DNA of 64,000 nucleotides from CAVSJJ01 sp963771015 (GTDB lineage: Bacteria; Actinomycetota; Actinomycetes; Actinomycetales; Dermatophilaceae), in the NCBI GenBank assembly GCA_963771015.1, contig CAVYRN010000005.1:558001-622000 (forward strand). The letters are read 5' to 3'. Position 1 is the stretch's first letter. Each line of letters opens with the position of its first letter. Below, one piece after another: positions 58,452 through 64,000 of this stretch. The translations under genes were made by a program, and so were the position numbers. The notes under the pieces are model-generated. The model searched no databases and was not told the origin of the DNA. It saw nothing but the letters and a program-made list of their open reading frames with translations.

Positions 58452-60863
58452 GTGTCCAGTCCGGCCGAGCACGTGGGCGGCGCGTCCCCGTCCTCCACGG
58501 CCGCGTCGCCCGCCCCGGGGAGCGTCGGCGCCGATCGGTGGGAGGGGAGTCGCCCTGACCCGTCGGCGTTGCTCGGGCGGCTCACCGCGTCCGGCCGCGA
58601 GGCGCGGCTGGTCCATGTCGAGCGGGTCCCGGCCCGCCAGGCCGCCCTCGCGGACTGGCCCGGGTGGGTCGCTCCACCGGTCCGGGCAGCGTTCCTCGGC
58701 TCGGGCGTCGAGCACCTCTGGTCGCACCAGCGGTCGGCCATGGACCTCGCCCACGGCGGCTCGTCCGTCGTCATGGCGACGGGTACCGCGTCGGGTAAGT
58801 CGCTGGGCTACCTCGTCCCCGTCCTCTCCGACATCGTCGACGGCGCTGCCGCGCCGACCGGGCGGGGCGTGACCGCGCTCTACCTCTCCCCCACCAAGGC
58901 GCTGGCTGCCGACCAGCTGGCCCGCCTCTCCGCCCTGGCGGTCCCGGGGCTGCGGGCGGCGACCTACGACGGAGACACCCCGCCCGACGAACGGCGCTGG
59001 ATACGTGAGCACGCCCAGCTCGTCCTCACCAACCCCGACCTCGTCCACCACTCGCTGCTGCCCGGCCACCGGCGCTGGGCGCCGTTCCTCCGGGCGTTGC
59101 GCTACGTCGTCATCGACGAGTGCCACGTCTACCGCGGCGTTTTCGGGTCGCACGTGGCGGCGGTCCTGCGGCGGCTTCGGCGGGTGGCCGCACGTTACGG
59201 CGCGGAACCGGTGTTCGTCCTCGCGTCGGCGACGGTGACCTCACCCGCCGCCCATGCCGAGCGGCTCATCGGTCAGCCGGTCGCGCCGGTCGAGGTCGAC
59301 GGCTCCCCCCGTGAGGCCATGACGTTCGCTCTGTGGGAGCCCGAGCTCTCGGCGGAGGCCACGCGCCGGTCGGCGACGACCGAGGCGGCCGAGCTGCTCG
59401 CCGAGCTGGTCGACGCCCGGGTACAGACGGTCGCGTTCGCCCGCAGCCGCGCCGGGGTCGAGGCGCTTGCGGCCAACGCGCGCCGGCGCCTCGCGGACGG
59501 CGGGCCCGGGCGCGACGGCCTGGTCGCGGCATACCGGGGCGGTTATCTGCCGGAGGAACGGCGGGCACTCGAGAGAGCCGTGCGCGACGGGTCGATCCTC
59601 GGACTCGCGGCGACGAACGCCCTCGAGCTGGGCGTCGACATCAGCGGCCTCGACGCCGTCGTCATGGCGGGCTGGCCGGGACGCCGGGCGAGCCTGTGGC
59701 AGCAGGCCGGCCGGGCCGGAAGATCGGGAGCGGAGTCGCTCGCCGTCCTCGTCGCGGCCGACGACCCGCTCGACACCTACCTCATCCACCACCCCCGGGC
59801 GATCTTCGACGCCCCCGTCGAGGCGACGGTCATGGATCCGACCAACCCCCACGTGGTGGGGCCTCACCTGGCGGCCGCGGCGGCCGAGCTGCCCCTGACG
59901 CAGGCGGATCTCGAACTGTTCGGGCCGACCTCCCGGACGCTGCTCGACGCGCTCGTCGCGCGGGGCATCCTCCGGCGGCGGCCGACCGGCTGGTACTGGG
60001 CGCGCGAGGACCGGCCCGGCGACCACATCTCGCTGCGCGGGGCCGACGAGGTCGTCGCCATCGTCGAGGCGCGCACCGGTCGGGTCATCGGCACGGTCGA
60101 CGAGGCGTCCGCGCACGGACAGGTGCACACCGGCGCCGTACACGTCCATCAGGGTGAGACCTGGGTCGTCACCGACCTCGACCTCGCGGCCGGCAGCGCG
60201 AGTGTGGCCCGCGGGGACCCCGGATGGGCGACACAGGCCCAGTCGGTGAGCGAGTTCACCGTGCTCGGTACCGACCGGACGATGCGGTGGGGGCCGGTCG
60301 AGGTGAGCTTCGGGTCGGTTCGGGTGAGCAGCCAGGTCGTGTCGTTCCTGCGCCGGCTTCCGTCGGGGGAGGTCATCGGGACCCACCCGCTCGACCTGCC
60401 GCGGCGGTCGCTGACGACGAAGGCGGTGTGGTGGACGATGCCACCGGAGTCGTTGGAGGCGGTGGGGATCGGCGAGGCCGCCGTGCCCGGCGCGGCCCAC
60501 GCCGCCGAACACGCGGCGATCGGCATGCTCCCGCTGGTCGCCACCTCGGACCGCTGGGACGTCGGCGGGGTGTCGACAGCGTGCCACCCGGACACCGGGC
60601 TGCCGACGATCATGGTCTACGACGGCTACCCCGGCGGGGCGGGGTTCGCCGAGCGTGCGTACGCTGCGTTCGGTGACTGGGTGACCGCCACCCGGGATGC
60701 CGTCACCGGCTGCGAGTGCGCAACAGGATGTCCCTCATGCGTCCAGTCGCCCAAGTGCGGCAACGGCAACGAGCCCCTCGACAAGACGGGCGCGATCGCC
60801 CTGCTGGATCTCGTCCTCGACGCGCGACCCGACCAGGGCGCGGGCACGGCGCCCAGCCGATAG
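58452..60863 (+). CDS. MrfA/YprA-like DEAH-type helicase with DUF1998 Zn domain
   Basis: 803 aa superfamily 2 helicase. Walker A ATGTASGKS (about 108-116), DECH (about 219-222), motif VI QQAGRAGRSG. The C-terminal domain has four Cys (CECATGCPSCVQSPKC near 754-769), the DUF1998/MZB zinc cluster of MrfA, Hrq1 and YprA. MrfA repairs mitomycin crosslinks in Bacillus. GTG 58452 is the start by family alignment; a TACCGT box just upstream fits leaderless transcription. Divergent from the STAS gene. Confidence 0.92.
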   Translation: MSSPAEHVGGASPSSTAASPAPGSVGADRWEGSRPDPSALLGRLTASGREARLVHVERVPARQAALADWPGWVAPPVRAAFLGSGVEHLWSHQRSAMDLAHGGSSVVMATGTASGKSLGYLVPVLSDIVDGAAAPTGRGVTALYLSPTKALAADQLARLSALAVPGLRAATYDGDTPPDERRWIREHAQLVLTNPDLVHHSLLPGHRRWAPFLRALRYVVIDECHVYRGVFGSHVAAVLRRLRRVAARYGAEPVFVLASATVTSPAAHAERLIGQPVAPVEVDGSPREAMTFALWEPELSAEATRRSATTEAAELLAELVDARVQTVAFARSRAGVEALAANARRRLADGGPGRDGLVAAYRGGYLPEERRALERAVRDGSILGLAATNALELGVDISGLDAVVMAGWPGRRASLWQQAGRAGRSGAESLAVLVAADDPLDTYLIHHPRAIFDAPVEATVMDPTNPHVVGPHLAAAAAELPLTQADLELFGPTSRTLLDALVARGILRRRPTGWYWAREDRPGDHISLRGADEVVAIVEARTGRVIGTVDEASAHGQVHTGAVHVHQGETWVVTDLDLAAGSASVARGDPGWATQAQSVSEFTVLGTDRTMRWGPVEVSFGSVRVSSQVVSFLRRLPSGEVIGTHPLDLPRRSLTTKAVWWTMPPESLEAVGIGEAAVPGAAHAAEHAAIGMLPLVATSDRWDVGGVSTACHPDTGLPTIMVYDGYPGGAGFAERAYAAFGDWVTATRDAVTGCECATGCPSCVQSPKCGNGNEPLDKTGAIALLDLVLDARPDQGAGTAPSR

Positions 60864-60872
60864 GCTCGTTGG

Positions 60873-61391
60873 ATGGTCATCCTCGGTCTGCTCATCCTCC
60901 TCGTGGCGGTCGCCGCGGGGGCCGCGGTCTACCTCAGCGCAGCAACGCTCAGCGGCACCTACTCCTTCGACATCCTCGGCGCGAAGGTGACGACCAACCC
61001 GCTCGGGCTGGTCCTGGCCAGCGCGGTCGTCGTCCTCGTCTTCTGGTTCGGCTGGGGAGTGCTTCGGGCCGGTATGCGGCGCAGCGCGCGGCGGCGACGG
61101 GAGGCCAAGGAGGCCGACCGGCAGGCCGAGGCGGAGCGCGCCGAGGCCGAGCGGCAGGCCGAAGCCGACCGCGCCGCCCGCGAGCAGGCCCTGCAGGAGG
61201 AGCGCGACCAGGCCCAGGCCGAGGCCGAGCGGCTCCGCTCCGAGGCGGACGCCCGAGCCAAGGAGCAGCAGCTGGCCACCGAGACGGCCCGCCAGCGGGC
61301 CGAGGTGGCCGAACAGCAGCTTCGCGACCAGGAGGAGCCCGACGTCACGCCCCCCGACCAGGCCCCGCCACCGCCGCCTCCGACCGCCTGA
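60873..61391 (+). CDS. Two-helix membrane protein with charged coiled coil
   Basis: 172 aa. Membrane helices at about 2-24 and 44-64, then a long charged coiled coil (about 70-155, rich in Glu, Arg, Ala, Gln), Pro-rich tail. Function unknown; not recognised. It follows the helicase by 9 bp and is probably co-transcribed. Confidence 0.8.
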   Translation: MVILGLLILLVAVAAGAAVYLSAATLSGTYSFDILGAKVTTNPLGLVLASAVVVLVFWFGWGVLRAGMRRSARRRREAKEADRQAEAERAEAERQAEADRAAREQALQEERDQAQAEAERLRSEADARAKEQQLATETARQRAEVAEQQLRDQEEPDVTPPDQAPPPPPPTA

Positions 61392-61457
61392 CCCGACGGG
61401 CGGGAAGCCAGCCGCCTGAGTGCCGGCCCCTGGCCACGTCACGCTCGGGCGCGGGCA

Positions 61458-61513
61458 GATCTCACGGCTCGGATCTCACGGCTCGGACCTCACGGCTCGG
61501 ACCTCACGGCCTG
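61458..61513. repeat. Four tandem 14-bp repeats
   Basis: GATCTCACGGCTCG twice, GACCTCACGGCTCG once, GACCTCACGGCCTG once. The stop codon of the TadG-like gene lies in the last unit. Possibly polymorphic in copy number. Confidence 0.85.
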
Positions 61514-61872
61514 GGCCCCGCCCGAGCCCGGGCCCGCGCCTCGTCGGGCACACCGGGGATGCTCAGTCGCACCGGCACACTGACCGCCACCGTCACCGAC
61601 CCGTCACCGCCGATGTCACACGACCTCAGGGTCGCGGCGTTGGCCTCCGCCACCCTGACTGCCGCCCGGCAGGGGTCTCCGTCCGGGAGGCCGGCCGTGG
61701 CCGCCGCAGCCAGGGCCGCAAGGTCCGCCGCGGCTCGGGCCTGGTGAGCTGTCCGGACGGCGCCCATCAGCCAGAGGCAGGCCACGCCCAGGACGACGAG
61801 CACGGCGGTCACCGCGGCGGACAGGACTGTCATCGATCCCCCCTCGCCGCCGCGGCTGCGGCACCGGGTCAC
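61504..61872 (-). CDS. TadG/Rv3654c-like pilus-associated protein
   Basis: 122 aa. An N-terminal segment GGEGGSMTVLSAAVTAVLVVLGVACLWLMGAV resembles the prepilin-like leader and helix of actinobacterial Tad-associated proteins (charged/Gly stretch before a helix), followed by RTAHQARAAADLAALAAA, typical for this family. GTG 61870-61872 overlaps the TadE stop (GTGA). ATG 61831-61833 is the alternative. Confidence 0.75.
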   Translation of the reverse strand: MTRCRSRGGEGGSMTVLSAAVTAVLVVLGVACLWLMGAVRTAHQARAAADLAALAAAATAGLPDGDPCRAAVRVAEANAATLRSCDIGGDGSVTVAVSVPVRLSIPGVPDEARARARAGPRP

Positions 61873-62255
61873 GGCGGCAGCCCGGCGAGGGTGTCCTCGT
61901 GCAGGGCGGTGGCCGTGGCCGACGGCGCCAGGCCGACCCCGAGCCGTCGCAGCAGCGGATGCGGGAGCGCGGCCACCGTTACCACGACCCGGTCGCCCTC
62001 GCGGGCCACCCGCACCGTGGCCTCCTCGGGCGCCGCCCGGCCGACCTCGCTGGCAATGACCGACGATGACTCCCCGCGGGCGGCAAGGCGCGCGCCCGCC
62101 CGGGCCGCGTCGACACAGCGGACCTGGTCGATGCCGAGCGAGACCGCTCCCACGACGAGGGCCAGCACAAGAACCAGGGCCGGCATGGCCACGGCGAGCT
62201 CCGCCGTGGCCATGCCGCGCTCCGGTCGGTGAGTGGCCGTGTGGCCAGCGGTCAT
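61869..62255 (-). CDS. TadE-like pseudopilin
   Basis: 128 aa. The pilin-like leader RPERGMATAELAVAMPALVLVLALVVG contains the Gly-x4-Glu pattern processed by the TadV-type prepilin peptidase; the rest is the extracytoplasmic domain (DAARAGARLAARGES, then beta-rich C-terminus). Minor pilus component. ATGA overlap with the pilin gene upstream. Confidence 0.85.
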   Translation of the reverse strand: MTAGHTATHRPERGMATAELAVAMPALVLVLALVVGAVSLGIDQVRCVDAARAGARLAARGESSSVIASEVGRAAPEEATVRVAREGDRVVVTVAALPHPLLRRLGVGLAPSATATALHEDTLAGLPP

Positions 62256-62446
62256 GACCCGGTGTGCAGAGCCCCGACGATGAGGCTCGTCAGGGCCGAC
62301 TTCACCGGGCCGGACTTGACGATGGCGAGCAGCAACGCCGCGAACGCCACGGCGGCCACGGTGCCCACGGCATACTCGGCCGTCGTCATCCCCGACTCAC
62401 CGGCCTTCTTCGCTGACGCCCACAGGCGTTGGATGCGTTGTCTCAC
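62252..62446 (-). CDS. DUF4244 Flp-type pilin
   Basis: 64 aa small pilin: RLWASAKKAGESGMTTAEYAVGTVAAVAFAALLL. Cleavage after the Gly before MTTAE would leave a mature pilin of about 45 aa beginning with the conserved (M)TTAEY. GTG 62444-62446 has a GGGGAG ribosome site. DUF4244 is the actinobacterial Flp pilin. The 133-bp gap upstream may hold a promoter. Confidence 0.88.
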   Translation of the reverse strand: MRQRIQRLWASAKKAGESGMTTAEYAVGTVAAVAFAALLLAIVKSGPVKSALTSLIVGALHTGS

Positions 62447-62579
62447 AATAGTTCTCCCCTCGGTCCGGCGGCCGAACCGGCCGCACGACCCGAGCCTGCC
62501 CGGCGTTCGCGGAACCCGCCACGGGCGGGAGATGACCTGTGGACCGATGCTCGGCCGGAACCCCGGATGTGGACAACCT

Positions 62580-63173
62580 TCACCGCCCGAGGAAGCCCGC
62601 TGCCAGGTACAGGACGATGGGTACGACGGTTGTGCAGACGAAGCCGGGGAGGAACGCGAGCCCCAACGGCAGGACGAGCAGCACGCCGGCGCGCTGAACC
62701 GCCTCCTCGATGCGCTCGTCCTCCGCCTCGCGCAGCTGTCCAGCGGCGGCGTCGAGGAGCGCCCCCGGTGCGGCGCCCGCGAGAGCTGCGGCGTGCCACG
62801 CCAGTGCCGCCGGCCGCCACACGTCGTCGACCCGCGTCCATGCCGCCGCCGAGTCCTCGCCCCACCGATGGGCCGCCGCCACGACGGCAAGGTCGCGACC
62901 CACCCGGCCGCCGAGCCGGTCCGCGACCGTCTCGAGGGCCTCCACCGGTCCCAGCCCGGCACGGAGGGCGAGCGCGAGCAACGAGAGGGCATCGGCCACG
63001 GCATAGACCGTGTCCGACGGCCGCTCGGGCGCCGCGGACGAGTGACGGCCCCGAGCGGTGAGGAGGGCCGACCCCGCGGTGGGGCCGGGCCCGGGCGGCC
63101 AGACGGCGACGGCCGTCACGGCCACCAGGGCCGGTCCGACGGCCACTCCGAGCGCGGCCGGGAGCCCGCTCAT
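62580..63173 (-). CDS. TadC-like pilus assembly membrane protein
   Basis: 197 aa. T2SSF domain: DALSLLALALRAGLGPVEALETVADRLGG, a helical core, and C-terminal membrane helices (LLVLPLGLAFLPGFVCTTVVPIVLYLAAGFLG). Part of the inner-membrane platform. ATGA overlap with TadB. Confidence 0.85.
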   Translation of the reverse strand: MSGLPAALGVAVGPALVAVTAVAVWPPGPGPTAGSALLTARGRHSSAAPERPSDTVYAVADALSLLALALRAGLGPVEALETVADRLGGRVGRDLAVVAAAHRWGEDSAAAWTRVDDVWRPAALAWHAAALAGAAPGALLDAAAGQLREAEDERIEEAVQRAGVLLVLPLGLAFLPGFVCTTVVPIVLYLAAGFLGR

Positions 63174-63916
63174 CCGCGAAGCGCCCGGGGCCGCGCCGCC
63201 CGGCGCAGCACCGCGTGTCCCCAGGCCCACCCCACCCCGGTGAGGAGGACCCCGGCGAGGGCCGACAGCGCCGCCGGCCGACGCCCGTAGAGCACACCCA
63301 ACGGCAGACCGAGCACGACGCCGACGAGCGGCCCGGCGAGCGGAAGCAGCGTCAGCAGCCACATCGACGCGTGCGGCCCGGCCGCCACGACCCGGCGCCG
63401 AGCCTCGGCCGCGGCTCGGGCGCGCAAGACGGCGGCACAGGTGCGGGCCGCCCCGGCCGCGGGCGCGCCGAGGTCGTCGGTGAGCGACCACGCCGCGCCG
63501 AGGAAGGCCAGCGGCGCCGCCGTTGCGGCCGCGGCCCGGCCTGCCGGGTCCGGACCGTCGCCGGCCTGGGCCAGGGCAGCCCCGATCGAGGTCCCCTCGG
63601 CGCGAGCCCCGGTGACGGCCTCCCGAAGCCTGGCGAGCGAGCGGTCGGGCGGCCGGCCGGCACCACCGGCAGCGATGGCCAGCTCCGCCGCATCACCCGG
63701 CGGCAACCCGGCCTCGAGCCCCAACGCGACGAGCTCGGCGAACTCGGCCACCCCCGCCCCTGGCGCACCGGACGGTGCCCTCCGTCGTGAACGACGCCAC
63801 CACGATCCACGCGCGGCCCCGCCCCGGCCTTCGGAGGGCCGATGCGACCTGCCGACCGGCCACGCGAGCACCCCGGCGACCGCCGCCAGGCCGGCGGCGA
63901 GGGCGACGCCGGTCAC
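63170..63916 (-). CDS. TadB-like pilus assembly membrane protein
   Basis: 248 aa. N-terminal membrane helix (3-20), basic segment, T2SSF domain (EFAELVALGLEAGLPPGDAAELAIAAGG), and C-terminal helices (WLLTLLPLAGPLVGVVLGLPLGVLYG). GTG 63914-63916 overlaps the preceding stop (GTGA). Confidence 0.8.
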   Translation of the reverse strand: MTGVALAAGLAAVAGVLAWPVGRSHRPSEGRGGAARGSWWRRSRRRAPSGAPGAGVAEFAELVALGLEAGLPPGDAAELAIAAGGAGRPPDRSLARLREAVTGARAEGTSIGAALAQAGDGPDPAGRAAAATAAPLAFLGAAWSLTDDLGAPAAGAARTCAAVLRARAAAEARRRVVAAGPHASMWLLTLLPLAGPLVGVVLGLPLGVLYGRRPAALSALAGVLLTGVGWAWGHAVLRRAARPRALRG

Positions 63917-63999
63917 CGGCCGACCCCGCCGAGAAGGCCGTCGAGCTCGCCCCAGCCGGGCCCACGGTGGACGGCCCACGCAGCCGTCTCGCTGGGCGT
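63913..63999 (-). CDS. C-terminal end of probable TadA pilus ATPase (partial)
   Basis: 28 codons to a TGA at 63913-63915: AWAVHRGPGWGELDGLLGGVGR at the end resembles the RGPxWxxLxxLL end of actinobacterial TadA/CpaF. Assignment rests mainly on position before tadB. Confidence 0.45.
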   Translation of the reverse strand, partial: TPSETAAWAVHRGPGWGELDGLLGGVGR

Positions 64000-64000
64000 G

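Overview
The window is about 73% G+C. It shows actinobacterial hallmarks: GTG starts, leaderless-looking genes, overlapping ATGA/GTGA junctions, a lysine/alanine tail on TopA, a TadE/DUF4244 pilus set, DUF3180 next to the folate genes, and a BldG-type STAS gene beside a pyrophosphatase. Gene content and order suggest the order Micrococcales, probably an Intrasporangiaceae-like organism; this placement is inference. Nearly all of it is ordinary chromosome.

Layout. 1-5.3 kb: a GNAT end, proC, proline dehydrogenase, a sugar-phosphate isomerase-like protein and Ppx/GppA on the minus strand, then a divergent unknown Cys-rich protein and a methyltransferase. 6-10.6 kb: minus-strand nadC, nadB, panC and a DUF2520 Rossmann protein, tightly packed. 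10.8-13.7 kb: plus-strand MidA-like methyltransferase, lipoprotein and an orphan NuoD-like protein. 13.8-25 kb: a long minus-strand run (dacB, DUF2342 metalloprotease, tilS, hpt, ftsH, folE, a lysyl-PG synthase-like protein, folP, folBK, DUF3180), mostly overlapping; ppa is divergent from dacB. 25.7-33 kb: NlpC/P60 hydrolase, two SRPBCC proteins, lhgO, an MFS exporter with divergent TetR, GerW and an HPF-like protein. 33.2-35.3 kb: the only foreign-looking spot, a tRNA-Thr(CGT) gene and a decayed copy of its 3' half bracketing a DUF5995 gene and a broken EEP-family gene. 35.5-41.5 kb: RDD protein, Tap-like hydrolase, DsbA/CcdA pair, holB and tmk. 41.6-48.3 kb: TipA-like MerR regulator, topA, DODA dioxygenase, maleylpyruvate-isomerase-fold protein and AlaX. 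48.4-55.3 kb: a TetR-controlled heterodimeric ABC exporter, a methyltransferase and a NYN/OST-HTH protein. 55.3-64 kb: hppA, STAS protein, MrfA-like helicase, a membrane coiled-coil protein and the end of a Tad/Flp pilus operon.

The most unusual signal is not a gene. The short asymmetric word GGCATAC(C)/(G)GTATGCC occurs roughly 60 times on the two strands (count by eye), about tenfold more than base composition predicts. It sits in genes in both orientations and several reading frames, repeatedly forcing the rare Ile codon ATA, and at two convergent gene ends it is present as a perfect inverted pair forming a terminator-like hairpin. This is how DNA-uptake sequences behave in Neisseria and Pasteurellaceae, and a Tad pilus operon (the machine used for transformation in Micrococcus luteus) lies in the same window. 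A link is a hypothesis. Three further families of intergenic palindromes or hairpins occur, two of them at more than one site.
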